This document shows positions 28,596 through 37,012 of a DNA stretch of 64,000 nt, one piece after another. The notes beneath the pieces were generated by a model. The model was not told the DNA's origin and did no database searches. It saw nothing but the letters and a program-made list of their open reading frames with translations. Within the stretch, counting starts at the first letter, position 1. Each line of letters starts with the position of its first letter. The position numbers and the translations under genes are program-made. Source of the stretch: Paenibacillus abyssi (GTDB lineage: Bacteria > Bacillota > Bacilli > Paenibacillales > Paenibacillaceae); assembly GCF_014640295.1 (NCBI RefSeq), contig NZ_BMGR01000010.1, forward strand, positions 124,001 through 188,000. The letters run 5' to 3'.

Positions 28596-29914
28596 CTGTG
28601 CGGCAGCCGTCTGCGCCTGCCAACACTTATGATGAGTCCGAATACGGCCAGGTGAATGAATAACATCGTATTTCCATAACTTATGAACGGGATCGATACG
28701 CCCACAAAAGGCGCCCACCCCAGGCACATGAAGATGGCCCAAACAAACTGTATACCGAGCACGACAAGCAGAACGCTTACGATCCGCTTTCCATACTCAT
28801 CACGTACGTTCGAGGCAATGAATCCGATGATGCCAAGAAACGCTAACGAGGCAGAGGCAATTAATATGCCCATCGACCAGCCATAGCTGGAGATCATATA
28901 AGCAAATAAAGAATCATTGTAGGCAAACGGAAGCTGATCCGTTGAAGCAGCAGATCCATGTCCCCACCAGCCTGCGGTACGGATCGCTTCCAAGGCGTTG
29001 TAAGTGGCATATCCTGTACCGGCCGGGTCATCATAGAAGCGTAAAAATATAGTTGCGCGATGGAAGACATATGACAGGTTCGCGCTTGTACCCAGCATGA
29101 AATAGAGCAACACAACTGCCGAGACAATCGTCGTCGATACGATGGCGGCAAATTGCTTTAGGCTGCTGCTTCCCAACCATAATAAGGTAAAAAAACCGAG
29201 TACGAAGTAAAAACTTGTTACATACGCATGAGCCCATAAAAATAAAAACATGGGGAGACAAAATTGCAGGGCGTATCGTTTGACTCCTTCTGTCAATCCC
29301 CACTCTTTGAGAGGTTTCATCCCTGCAGCGCCAATCAGCAGCATGAACATAGCGACGATCATGCCGTTAATCGCAAATCCTCCAAGGGCCAGGTATTGTT
29401 TGCTGCCATTGATTTGCAAGCCAAATATATGGGTGAACAGCATCAGCCCGATTCCCGCTCCAAACAGCAAAGAAGAGAACCACTTAAACTTCCGGTAATC
29501 CAGCCGCCATAAAACCGCTGCCGCCAAACAGCCGCTCGCGGCAAAAAAAAGCTGTTTATTGAACAAGCCCATATTCGTCTGCATTTGCTCCGACAGTACA
29601 GTCCCGATCACATACATCGCGAATAATCCGATCCCCAGCAGAATAAAAAGAATCGTGAAAAGTCCCAAATCTATTACGGGTCGATATATTTTCTGCATTT
29701 CTTTTCCGATCCCGGATGGTTCCCCCATACGCCGGACTGCCTGGCGTACCGCTTCTTGTTCTTCTACCCCTTCCTCGACGAGCTCATCGGCAAGCTCTGC
29801 AATATGGGATTCCAATTCCGCCTTTACCGCTAACCGGGCTTCCTTGGATTTGATATGCTTACCTACGTTATGTAAAAATTTGCCAGCTTCCGGATTGGAT
29901 GAAATGTATTTCAT
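28574..29914 (-). CDS. HAAS-SEDS fusion: FtsW/RodA/SpoVE-family membrane protein
   Basis: A 446-residue member of the SEDS family, whose characterised members polymerise glycan strands of peptidoglycan. Residues 1-75 form a cytoplasmic HAAS/DUF1700-like helical prefix (AELESHIAELADELVEEG...RRMGEP). About ten membrane spans follow. SEDS marks remain: GTGYATYNALEAIRTAGWWGHG, the Asp of FAYNDSLFA at the place of the catalytic Asp (HTDFIF in FtsW/RodA), and PFISYGN near the C-terminus. The PE-H before that Asp is replaced by PFAYN. ATG at 29914 overlaps the padR stop (ATGA) and has GGGGAGGG upstream. Function in growth, sporulation or stress is unknown. Confidence 0.85.
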   Translation of the reverse strand: MKYISSNPEAGKFLHNVGKHIKSKEARLAVKAELESHIAELADELVEEGVEEQEAVRQAVRRMGEPSGIGKEMQKIYRPVIDLGLFTILFILLGIGLFAMYVIGTVLSEQMQTNMGLFNKQLFFAASGCLAAAVLWRLDYRKFKWFSSLLFGAGIGLMLFTHIFGLQINGSKQYLALGGFAINGMIVAMFMLLIGAAGMKPLKEWGLTEGVKRYALQFCLPMFLFLWAHAYVTSFYFVLGFFTLLWLGSSSLKQFAAIVSTTIVSAVVLLYFMLGTSANLSYVFHRATIFLRFYDDPAGTGYATYNALEAIRTAGWWGHGSAASTDQLPFAYNDSLFAYMISSYGWSMGILIASASLAFLGIIGFIASNVRDEYGKRIVSVLLVVLGIQFVWAIFMCLGWAPFVGVSIPFISYGNTMLFIHLAVFGLIISVGRRRRLPHRKTIPTG

Positions 29915-30252
29915 GCATATCCCTCCCCGATTACGCGCTCCACAGCATTGCGGTATACGTTCCACTCCTGCTTTTTTTCCCCCAGCCGGGTTTTCCCGGC
30001 CGCTGTGATGCGGTAATATTTGCGCTTACGCCCGTCCTGCTCTTGCCAGTAGGCGTCCACCCATTGATCGGTCTCCAGCGTGTGCAGAATCGGATACAAG
30101 GTGCCTTCTTTTAATGCAAAAATGCCTTCCGACCGCTTCTCAATTTCTTTGGTTAATTCATAACCGTACATATCCTTCTGCTCCAGCATGGACAGAATAA
30201 GAATCACAGTGCTGCCTTTCAAGAGCTCTTTGCTGACTTTCATTACTTCCAT
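29911..30252 (-). CDS. PadR-family transcriptional regulator
   Basis: Winged-helix repressor of 113 residues. The PadR pattern is clear: LLKGSTVILILSMLEQKDMYGYELTKEIEKRS, then EGTLYPILHTLETDQWVDAYW and KRKYYRITAAGKTRL. The C-terminal dimer helix is short (PadR-s1 type). AGGAGG lies three bases before the first ATG; a second in-frame ATG three codons on is possible. It is translationally coupled to the HAAS-SEDS gene, and such PadR-HAAS pairs are common in Firmicutes. It probably represses its own operon from the inverted repeats just upstream. Confidence 0.93.
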   Translation of the reverse strand: MEVMKVSKELLKGSTVILILSMLEQKDMYGYELTKEIEKRSEGIFALKEGTLYPILHTLETDQWVDAYWQEQDGRKRKYYRITAAGKTRLGEKKQEWNVYRNAVERVIGEGYA

Positions 30253-30268
30253 CTTCCTCCTCTCGCCA

Positions 30269-30325
30269 ATACATAGATATATAATGCATCGTTTATCTAT
30301 GTATTAGGGTATAACAAATATACCC
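30269..30325 (-). promoter_or_regulatory. Candidate PadR operator: two perfect inverted repeats
   Basis: ATACATAGATA (30269-30279) is perfectly repeated in inverse as TATCTATGTAT (30294-30304). A second perfect palindrome, GGGTATA-ACAAA-TATACCC, follows at 30307-30325. Both lie within 75 bases upstream of padR, overlapping TATA-rich promoter-like sequence. PadR proteins bind such AT-rich ATAC/GTAT palindromes, so autoregulation is likely. Confidence 0.7.
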
Positions 30326-30433
30326 ATTTAGCAACGGCTATATTACCGGGCTTCTTTTCAGTGAAATGATTCAATATAAGCGGCTTCATTCAAAGGGTGT
30401 CGATTATGAGGATTTAGGGAGAGGGCAGCTTGA

Positions 30434-30865
30434 TTAAAATGCCCCCTCGATATGCTTTAGATCTGTAATATTTAACCGGGCGTCCAATGTGACGGCAATA
30501 ACATCGAATCGCACCTTTCGCTCCGCCACCCGGTAATAATTCATATAGAACTGGGCGATTGATCTCACTCGGGCCTGCTTGCGATAGTCGACCGACTCGG
30601 CCGGGGTGCCGTAGCGCCCGCCTGAGCGGCGGGTTCGAACCTCAATAAACACCAAACGGTTATTTTCTCCGGGTGGATGCCCGATTAGATCGATCTCGCC
30701 CGATCGGCATCTCCAATTCCGTTCAACTAATGTCCATCCGAGCGATAGCAAATATTCAGCCCCTGCGGCTTCTCCAAGCTGCCCGATCGCTTGACGGTTT
30801 GCCCTCGAAATACCAGCGGCCGGTTGATTGGCATCGGCATATTTACGATCATTTTCCTTATTCAC
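30434..30865 (-). CDS. YraN/UPF0102-family endonuclease-like protein
   Basis: A 143-residue protein of the YraN family, which has a restriction-endonuclease-like fold of unknown cellular role. Characteristic stretches are GQLGEAAGAEYLLSLGW, RNWRCRSGEIDLIG and LVFIEVRTRRS, which carry the conserved acidic and lysine/arginine residues. The start at 30865 is GTG with a weak GGGATTGG upstream. It overlaps ylqH by eight bases, as the end of the rnhB-ylqGH neighbourhood seen in Bacillus. Confidence 0.9.
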   Translation of the reverse strand: MNKENDRKYADANQPAAGISRANRQAIGQLGEAAGAEYLLSLGWTLVERNWRCRSGEIDLIGHPPGENNRLVFIEVRTRRSGGRYGTPAESVDYRKQARVRSIAQFYMNYYRVAERKVRFDVIAVTLDARLNITDLKHIEGAF

Positions 30866-31157
30866 GATTCCAATCCCTCGCTCTCTGATCGGAACGGTAT
30901 ATGAAACTCAAAATCTCGGCCACCAATGTATAGAGTTCAGGAGGAATTTCCTGATCAATGTCAAGCTTGGATAACACCTCCACAAGCGAAGCGTCCTCCT
31001 GCACAGGAACTCCATGCTCTGCGGCTTTTTCCAATATCGCATCTGCAAGCTGGCCCTTGCCTTTTGCTACGATGACCGGCGCGCTGCGCTGTTCCGGTTC
31101 ATATTTGACAGCTACTGCTTTTCTTATTGGTGTGTGAGAAGCGGATGGTTCTTTCAT
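30858..31157 (-). CDS. ylqH: YlqH: FlhB C-terminal-domain-like protein
   Basis: A 99-residue protein like the cytoplasmic domain of FlhB/YscU with no membrane part: KAVAVKYEPEQRSAPVIVAKGKGQLADAI, then EHGVPVQEDASLVEVL and IPPELYTLVAEILSFIY. The NPTH autocleavage motif of true FlhB is replaced by TPIR, so cleavage-based switching is unlikely. It overlaps ylqG by four bases. Position next to ylqG and rnhB is as in B. subtilis. Function is unknown; a link to flagellar export is inferred from homology. Confidence 0.87.
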   Translation of the reverse strand: MKEPSASHTPIRKAVAVKYEPEQRSAPVIVAKGKGQLADAILEKAAEHGVPVQEDASLVEVLSKLDIDQEIPPELYTLVAEILSFIYRSDQRARDWNRE

Positions 31158-33013
31158 ACGCGTACATCCACTCCTTTATACGGTCTGGAAGAAAACGAGC
31201 TTCGATCAGGCGGTTGAACTGCCGATTGACCTTGCTGGCTGCTGGGTGAAGTCGTCTGCTCTGCCGGTTCAGGCAGCGGAGTGGTGCGCAGCGCCAGCAA
31301 TTGGTATCCAGCGCGGCCCATAGCCTCCGTTATGTCCTGCCGCGACGATTCGATGAGCGAGCTGATGAATGGATGGTCGTTCCATACATTGAGGCTGACG
31401 ATCTTATCGACCACCTGTACATCGACTAACGTATCGCCTAGCTGTTTCATCTTTAGATCGAAGAGCAGCCGGCAATTTTCCGCATCCAATTCGCCCTTTC
31501 GCCCACGGCGCGATTGGATATGGACGGATGCCGTTTGGCTGCCGTCCGGTCCATGAAACGGAATGAACATGGTGACATGCGACAGCATCGCGCCATTGCG
31601 CTCCGGCGTCAGCAGCAGCTGCTGGCCGGTAATGTTCTGCACGAGCTGCTGCGCGGCTTCGCGCAAAGCAGGCGGCACTTCGTCGGAAGCAGCGAGCGTC
31701 AGCAGCACGCTCTTCAGCGACTCCTGCGCCGCGGCCGGCCGTCCGGCATCGGCCGCTTGCGCCTCCGGCGCGCCGCCCGGGACGGGCAGCCCCTGCCCGG
31801 GCGCGCGCTCCGCCGCCACAGCCGCGCGTTCCGCCAGCGGCTGCTGCGGCGCATCGGCGGGACGGGGCGCGCTGTGCGCCTGCCCCTCCGCGCCGGAGGC
31901 GGTGCGGCCAGCCGGGGAATCACTTTCCCCGGCTTTGGCCGCTTCAGCGGCGCCGGCTATGCCGCCCGGCGCCGCAGAACGCGTCAGTTGGCGCTCGTGA
32001 TCGACGCCCAGCCACTTCAGTACCTCCAAGGCCCAGCCATTGGCTCCGGCCTTGGAAGTTCCTGCTGCGGCAGGGCCGCTTGCGCTGGTGCTTACCGCAC
32101 CGCTATCCGTTCCCGCCGCTGATCCGGCGGCTGCAGCGCCTGCAGCGCCGGCAGCCGCTCCCTGGCCGGCGCTCGCTTGGCCCGCATTAGGCTGCGCTGC
32201 CGTTTGTACTGGCGGCTGTGCAGCCTGCTGCAGCTGAGCAGGCGTTATGACACGCCCCCCCGCTTCTGGCGCAGATGAAGCTCCCGCTTTCGCTGCTGCC
32301 GGCTGCTCCGCTGCTTGTTCAAGCGTGCGGAGCAGCACCGCCCCTTCATCCAGCAATGCTTGCAAGCGCAGGGCCGCATTGCGGACATTGACATCCTTTA
32401 ACGCGGGTGCCGTTTCGTTAGTCCCACCTATCAATGCTTTAAGCTGCGTCTGAACACCCTCCATCAGTTCATGCGACGGCTGTCCGAACATCGCCTGCTG
32501 CAAAGCGGCGATTGTCGTCCCCGTGACCGGAAGGCCGCGTTTGAACGCTGTTGCAGCCGCATGCATCCATTGCTCTGCATCGGCATTCGCAGGCATAGCC
32601 GACTGCGCTTGTCCCATTGCCTGGCCAAGCTCCCGGTTCAGCTGGAAGCCTTCACGACGCATGTCCCGCACCAGCTCCAACGCCCATTTTTTGTCCGGCA
32701 TCCCGAGATTTTTCGCCAGATCCCGGAGCGTCTCATCCCGAACATTCGCCGCTGACAGATCAACAGGCTTGAGCAGCGGCGTACCGCCCGCCGATTCCGG
32801 CTGCACCTGCAGCATCGTCGTCTGGCCCGGCAGCAATGGAATTTCAAGCTTGGCCCGTACTTGTGTGCCATTGATCTGTACAAGCGCGTCCTGCCCTTCC
32901 ATCACTTCCAATATGACACCACTGACAATTTGTCCAACCTTCAATTCCAATGAGCGGCTCTCGCTTGGCTGAGGTTCCCTGAGCAAACCGCGCATCAGTT
33001 GTCCGATATTCAT
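31154..33013 (-). CDS. ylqG: YlqG-like protein with FliK-like C-terminal domain
   Basis: A 619-residue protein with a structured N-terminal part (about 1-200, LELKVGQIVSGVILEVMEGQDALVQINGT), a long low-complexity centre rich in Ala, Gly, Gln and Pro (about 230-450) and a conserved C-terminal domain. That domain (LLFDLKMKQLGDTLVDVQVVDKIVSLNVW, then SLIESSRQDITEAMGRAGYQLLALRT) resembles the FliK C-terminus. It precedes the FlhB-C-like ylqH. I infer a second FliK/FlhB-like pair outside the flagellar operon; role unproven. The GC-rich centre suggests fast-evolving sequence. Confidence 0.75.
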   Translation of the reverse strand: MNIGQLMRGLLREPQPSESRSLELKVGQIVSGVILEVMEGQDALVQINGTQVRAKLEIPLLPGQTTMLQVQPESAGGTPLLKPVDLSAANVRDETLRDLAKNLGMPDKKWALELVRDMRREGFQLNRELGQAMGQAQSAMPANADAEQWMHAAATAFKRGLPVTGTTIAALQQAMFGQPSHELMEGVQTQLKALIGGTNETAPALKDVNVRNAALRLQALLDEGAVLLRTLEQAAEQPAAAKAGASSAPEAGGRVITPAQLQQAAQPPVQTAAQPNAGQASAGQGAAAGAAGAAAAGSAAGTDSGAVSTSASGPAAAGTSKAGANGWALEVLKWLGVDHERQLTRSAAPGGIAGAAEAAKAGESDSPAGRTASGAEGQAHSAPRPADAPQQPLAERAAVAAERAPGQGLPVPGGAPEAQAADAGRPAAAQESLKSVLLTLAASDEVPPALREAAQQLVQNITGQQLLLTPERNGAMLSHVTMFIPFHGPDGSQTASVHIQSRRGRKGELDAENCRLLFDLKMKQLGDTLVDVQVVDKIVSLNVWNDHPFISSLIESSRQDITEAMGRAGYQLLALRTTPLPEPAEQTTSPSSQQGQSAVQPPDRSSFSSRPYKGVDVRV

Positions 33014-33204
33014 ACTGCCACCCCGTCCTCTATGAAATGCCCTTTATACCAGAGCAGCTCTATCCATATTCTTTCTTTTTATATCGGTCAGAGCAACCCT
33101 AACCTTTATCCCCATTTCATCAATGCTCGTATTTGTGCACCAAGCTATCGTCCGAGCTCTCTTTTTGCTAATCCCATCTATACTTATACAAATAATATGT
33201 ATAG

Positions 33205-33258
33205 AAATAAAAAGCTGCTGAGAGGCGGCGTCCAAGCTGGACCCCTTCTTTCAGCAGC
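33205..33258 (-). terminator. Intrinsic terminator after rnhB
   Basis: Minus-strand stem GCTGCTGA / TCAGCAGC encloses an inner GTCC/GGAC hairpin and is followed by TTTTTATTT. It separates the lepB-rbgA-rnhB transcript from ylqG. The remaining bases up to ylqG (33014-33204) hold nothing else I can name. Confidence 0.8.
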
Positions 33259-33265
33259 GGGTAGA

Positions 33266-33877
33266 TCAGAACAGCACCTGCTGCTCTGCAAACAATTTTG
33301 TCAGAAAGGAACGGCGGTGCATCGGGCTCGGCCCAAACTCAAGCAGCCGCTCCCGGTGATGCTTTGTCGCATACCCTTTATGTATTGCAATGCCATATTC
33401 CGGATAGAGCGCATCCCATTCACCAATACATAAGCGATCTCTTGTCACCTTAGCAACAATCGATGCAGCCGCTATCGATTGGCTGCACGCGTCTCCGTGA
33501 ATAATCGCCAGCTGCGGCAGTCCGATATCCACCTTTTCCGCATCGACGAGCAAATAATCGGCAGCCGTCTGAAGGGAGAGCACCGCATTTTTCATGGCCA
33601 GGCGCGATGCCTGCTTGATGTTCATTTCATCGATGATTTGCGCACTGACATGAGCTACTGCCCAAGCGTCCGCATGCTCCATTATGACATCATAGAGCAG
33701 CTCCCGCTTTTTTTCCGACAGCTTTTTCGAATCATCTATGCCCTCCAGAACAAGCCCGGGCGGCAGCACGACGGCCGCTGCCACAACATCGCCGAACAAA
33801 CAGCCGCGCCCTACCTCATCTACTCCAGCAATCCGGCTGTAACCTTGCTCCCATACCGACTGCTCATAATCCAGCAT
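33266..33877 (-). CDS. rnhB: Ribonuclease HII
   Basis: Cleaves RNA in RNA-DNA hybrids and starts ribonucleotide excision repair. The 203-residue protein has the metal-binding D-E pair in IAGVDEVGRGCLFGDVVAAAVVL, the SKKLSEKKRELL motif, and the later Asp in IHGDACSQSIAAASIVAKVTRD. It lacks the extra N-terminal domain of B. subtilis RnhB (about 255 residues) but is complete for the family. It ends in the terminator described downstream. Confidence 0.95.
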   Translation of the reverse strand: MLDYEQSVWEQGYSRIAGVDEVGRGCLFGDVVAAAVVLPPGLVLEGIDDSKKLSEKKRELLYDVIMEHADAWAVAHVSAQIIDEMNIKQASRLAMKNAVLSLQTAADYLLVDAEKVDIGLPQLAIIHGDACSQSIAAASIVAKVTRDRLCIGEWDALYPEYGIAIHKGYATKHHRERLLEFGPSPMHRRSFLTKLFAEQQVLF

Positions 33878-33916
33878 GACGTTCCCCCCTCGTCAACGCT
33901 TTTTCTGCTTTCAGCC

Positions 33917-34789
33917 CTAGTTGATTCGCTCAGGCTCCTCCAGTGTAATACGCCCGAATTTGCCGGCACGCAGCTCCCGCAAAATGATGCCCGATGCCTT
34001 CTCCAGATTGACGCGACCTCCGCTTAACAAACAACCGCGCTTTCGTCCAATATCCTCCATGACCCGGACAATTTCATCCGCATCCTCCGGATCCTTTGGC
34101 GGTGTATCCAGCCCGAACCGCTCTGCAAGCGCAGGCCAATATCGCTGAGCCAATACGCGAACCGCAAAAAAAGCGATATCCTCGATATTCAAGATCTGCT
34201 CTTTAATCGCTCCTGTCATCGCGAGCCTGTATCCGACTAATTCGTCCTCGAACTTGGGCCATAATATCCCTGGCGTGTCGAGCAGCTCCATCTCCGTCCC
34301 GACCTTGATCCATTGCTGGCCCTTCGTTACCCCGGGACGGTCTCCTGTCGCCGCGATGTTCCTTCCCGCTAACCGGTTAATGAGCGTGGACTTGCCGACA
34401 TTCGGAATGCCTACAATTAAAGCGCGCATGGCGCGGGGATTCATCCCTTTTCCGATCATTCGGGAAATTTTATCGTGCAGCAGCTCTTTTACGCGATCCG
34501 GTATTTCCATGACCTTAGTGCCTGTAGAAGAATCGACCGCCATACATGCGTGACCTTGATCCGAAAAAAAAGAAATCCACCGGTCTGTCGCCCGTGGATC
34601 GGCCAAATCAGCCTTGTTCATCACGATTAAGCGTGGTTTTCCTTGCAGGATTTCATCGATCATCGGGTTGCGGCTCGACATCGGGACACGGGCATCCAGC
34701 AGTTCAATGACAATATCAATCAGTTTTAATTTGTCTTGAATCTGCCGCCGGGCTCTTGTCATATGACCCGGAAACCATTGTATCGTCAT
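33917..34789 (-). CDS. rbgA: Ribosome biogenesis GTPase RbgA (YlqF)
   Basis: Circularly permuted GTPase needed for late assembly of the 50S subunit. It has 290 residues. The G4 motif NKADLADP comes first (about 57), then G1 [17 protein letters not shown] (about 125), and G3 DTPGILWP (about 175). The N-terminal signature [15 protein letters not shown] is exact for the family. It lies between lepB and rnhB as in B. subtilis. Confidence 0.96.
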   Translation of the reverse strand: MTIQWFPGHMTRARRQIQDKLKLIDIVIELLDARVPMSSRNPMIDEILQGKPRLIVMNKADLADPRATDRWISFFSDQGHACMAVDSSTGTKVMEIPDRVKELLHDKISRMIGKGMNPRAMRALIVGIPNVGKSTLINRLAGRNIAATGDRPGVTKGQQWIKVGTEMELLDTPGILWPKFEDELVGYRLAMTGAIKEQILNIEDIAFFAVRVLAQRYWPALAERFGLDTPPKDPEDADEIVRVMEDIGRKRGCLLSGGRVNLEKASGIILRELRAGKFGRITLEEPERIN

Positions 34790-34804
34790 GTCATCACCTC
34801 ATCC

Positions 34805-35500
34805 TCATCCTTGTTTAATAAATTTAATTTGATTAACCGGCCAAAAAATGACGTCCGCCCGGCCAACAAGCTCGTCCATCGACACATAACCGATTGAACG
34901 GCTGTCCTTGCTGTTGCCCCGGTTATCGCCGAAGGCCAAAATCATGTTATCTGGAACAATATCGTTTTGCACATTCATATTCGGAAAATTCTCGCTGGTA
35001 TTATAAAGCTCGCCACGGCTATGCGCTTGCTCGATTGCCTCTTTCAAATACGGCTCTTCAACTAATGTTCCATTAATATAAAGCCTGTCGTCTTCAAGCT
35101 TGACTTTATCCCCCGGCACACCAATTACCCGTTTGATAAAATCGCGTCCCTCTTCAGGAACATGAAATACAACGACTTCCCCGCGCTGTGGAGCACGAAT
35201 ATCATAAATGATCTTATTCACGATAACCCGTTCTCCGGTTTCAAAATTCGGCTGCATCGAGGGCCCGTCCACAATAAATGGCGAAAACAGGAAGGTTCTA
35301 ATGATAAACACAAGCACTGCCGCGATGACCAGAGCTTTGATCCACTCCACGATCTCTTTTTTTGCGCCGCTTCCCTGAGGTGGTACTGGTTCAGGCGCTG
35401 TTTCTTCGTTACGGTGTTCCTCGTTATGATTAACATGTTCCGGTTTCACGCGGGAATCCGCATTAGGAGTTATATAGCCGTCACGTGATTTCTGATCCAT
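34805..35500 (-). CDS. lepB: Signal peptidase I
   Basis: Membrane protease that removes signal peptides from secreted proteins. The 231-residue protein has a hydrophilic 48-residue N-terminal tail, longer than in B. subtilis SipS, one membrane span at about 52-72, catalytic Ser81 in VDGPSMQPNFETGE and catalytic Lys123 in RDFIKRVIGVPGD. The family box FGDNRGNSKDSRSIGYV is near the C-terminus. It is preceded by its own promoter. Confidence 0.96.
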   Translation of the reverse strand: MDQKSRDGYITPNADSRVKPEHVNHNEEHRNEETAPEPVPPQGSGAKKEIVEWIKALVIAAVLVFIIRTFLFSPFIVDGPSMQPNFETGERVIVNKIIYDIRAPQRGEVVVFHVPEEGRDFIKRVIGVPGDKVKLEDDRLYINGTLVEEPYLKEAIEQAHSRGELYNTSENFPNMNVQNDIVPDNMILAFGDNRGNSKDSRSIGYVSMDELVGRADVIFWPVNQIKFIKQG

Positions 35501-35559
35501 AATGTACGCCTACTTTCGCTTATGCATGAATGGATAGGATGCGGATAGGCATCTAGATA

Positions 35560-35588
35560 CTTATACTATCTCGACTATAGTATGGCAA
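35560..35588 (-). promoter_or_regulatory. Candidate sigma-A promoter of lepB
   Basis: Minus-strand TTGCCA (35583-35588) and TATAAG (35560-35565) are separated by 17 bases, about 60 bases before the lepB ATG and downstream of the rplS terminator. Confidence 0.6.
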
Positions 35589-35662
35589 CCCGCGCTCACA
35601 TTTATTGACTAACAGGCGGTCAAGCCGTCCATAAAAATTTAATTCTCAAATTCTAAAAACAA

Positions 35663-35694
35663 CGAAAAGGGGCACTTGTTTGCGCAAGCCCCCC
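35663..35694 (-). terminator. Intrinsic terminator after rplS
   Basis: On the minus strand GGGGGCTTG pairs with CAAGTGCCCC (one bulge) and is followed by TTTTCGTTGTTTTT. It lies ten bases after the rplS stop. Confidence 0.85.
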
Positions 35695-35704
35695 ATGTCG
35701 TTTC

Positions 35705-36046
35705 TTAACGAATCTCTTTAATTCTCGCTGCTTTACCACGCAGATTGCGAAGGTAGTACAATTTCGCACGGCGTACTTTACCGCGGCGAGCCACTTCGAT
35801 TTTATCGATCTTAGGCGTATTAATCGGGAATGTTCTTTCCACGCCAACTCCGTAGGAGATTTTGCGGACCGTGAACGTTTCGCTGATTCCGCCGCCGCGG
35901 CGTTTGATAACAACACCTTCGAACAACTGAATCCGTTCGCGGGATCCCTCGATTACTTTAACGTATACCTTCAGCGTGTCGCCTGGACGAAAGCTGGGAA
36001 TATCTTTGCGAAGCTGTTCTTGCGTAATCGCTTGTACAATATTCAT
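35705..36046 (-). CDS. rplS: 50S ribosomal protein L19
   Basis: Protein at the 30S-50S interface. With ATG at 36046 and GGAGGCCATCAAAT upstream it has 113 residues, the usual size. It starts [17 protein letters not shown] and shows [32 protein letters not shown] with a basic C-terminus. An in-frame upstream extension is not conserved. It follows trmD after a long leader with its own promoter. Confidence 0.97.
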   Translation of the reverse strand: MNIVQAITQEQLRKDIPSFRPGDTLKVYVKVIEGSRERIQLFEGVVIKRRGGGISETFTVRKISYGVGVERTFPINTPKIDKIEVARRGKVRRAKLYYLRNLRGKAARIKEIR

Positions 36047-36183
36047 ATTTGATGGCCTCCTTCCACAACAGACGTTCATATAAGCTCGCCGTTCCCCTTG
36101 GAAACGGGTCATGGCCGATAGCGGACCGTCCGACTATTACAAACAACATTTGAAATTTTACCATAATCCTGACGAAAAAACAA
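36047..36183 (-). promoter_or_regulatory. rplS promoter and structured leader (candidate L19 leader)
   Basis: Minus-strand TTGTTT (36178-36183) and TAAAAT (36155-36160) are spaced by exactly 17 bases. Transcription would start near 36148, leaving about 100 bases of leader before rplS. The leader contains the palindromic CGGACGGTCCG and other GC-rich pairing. Bacilli have an autogenous L19 leader here; I could not verify the consensus, so that identity is inference. Confidence 0.6.
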
Positions 36184-36253
36184 CAACAATATCCTTCATC
36201 GAGCTGCAGCCGATTCTGTACCTATTCTACGCCGATATTCGTTGTGCACACTT

Positions 36254-37009
36254 CTACTCCGATGCCTTTTGTTCACTGCGCCTTTTCCGTTCGGCCTCCA
36301 GCCAGACTTTCTCTTTGGCCGTCAGCTCCACAAGTTCAAGCAGCTCCGGCCTTCGCTCGAGCGTGCGCAGCAGCGACTGCTCGCGCCGCCAAGCCTCGAT
36401 CTTCGCATGATGCCCGGATACAAGCACCTCCGGCACATCCCAGCCACGGAACGATACAGGACGTGTATAGTGCGGATATTCAAGCAAGCCCGTACTGAAG
36501 GAATCTGTGACGGCCGATGATTCATTGCCCAGTACGCCCGGCAGCAGACGTACCACGCTATCGATGACAACCATGGCGGGCAATTCTCCGCCGGTTAATA
36601 CATAATCGCCAATCGACAGCTCATCGGTAACCAAATGCTGGCGAATGCGTTCATCGTAGCCCTCATAATGACCGCAAATAAAAATTAAATGCTGCTCGCC
36701 TGACAGTTCTTCCGCCTTACGCTGCGTGAACGTTTCACCCTGCGGACACATCAGTACAATGCGGGGCTTTGCTCCATTCTCAGGCAGCAGATCTTCCACT
36801 GCAGCGAAGATCGGGTCCGGCTTCAATACCATTCCCCCGCCCCCGCCGTATGGATAATCATCCACTGTGTTATGTTTATTGTTTGCATAATCGCGAAAGT
36901 TCACCGCGTTCAGAGAAACAATGCCTTTCTCCTTTGCCTTGCCCAATATGCTCGCGCCGAATACGCCTTCCAGCATTTCCGGAAACAACGTCAACACATC
37001 GATTTTCAT
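36254..37009 (-). CDS. trmD: tRNA (guanine37-N1)-methyltransferase TrmD
   Basis: SPOUT-class enzyme that methylates G37 next to the anticodon, preventing frameshifts. The 251-residue protein starts [15 protein letters not shown] and contains [28 protein letters not shown] and the knot stretch [31 protein letters not shown]. Length is typical. It starts three bases after rimM. Confidence 0.97.
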   Translation of the reverse strand: MKIDVLTLFPEMLEGVFGASILGKAKEKGIVSLNAVNFRDYANNKHNTVDDYPYGGGGGMVLKPDPIFAAVEDLLPENGAKPRIVLMCPQGETFTQRKAEELSGEQHLIFICGHYEGYDERIRQHLVTDELSIGDYVLTGGELPAMVVIDSVVRLLPGVLGNESSAVTDSFSTGLLEYPHYTRPVSFRGWDVPEVLVSGHHAKIEAWRREQSLLRTLERRPELLELVELTAKEKVWLEAERKRRSEQKASE

Positions 37010-37012
37010 CCG

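Noticed and set aside
30405-30440. Hairpin at the end of yraN as a terminator
   Set aside because: The stem is fair (GAGGGGGCA / TGCCCTCTC) but no T-run follows on the minus strand.
31514-32122. Long plus-strand frames opposite ylqG
   Set aside because: They arise from GC-rich low-complexity sequence on the antisense strand and have no start signals or homology features.
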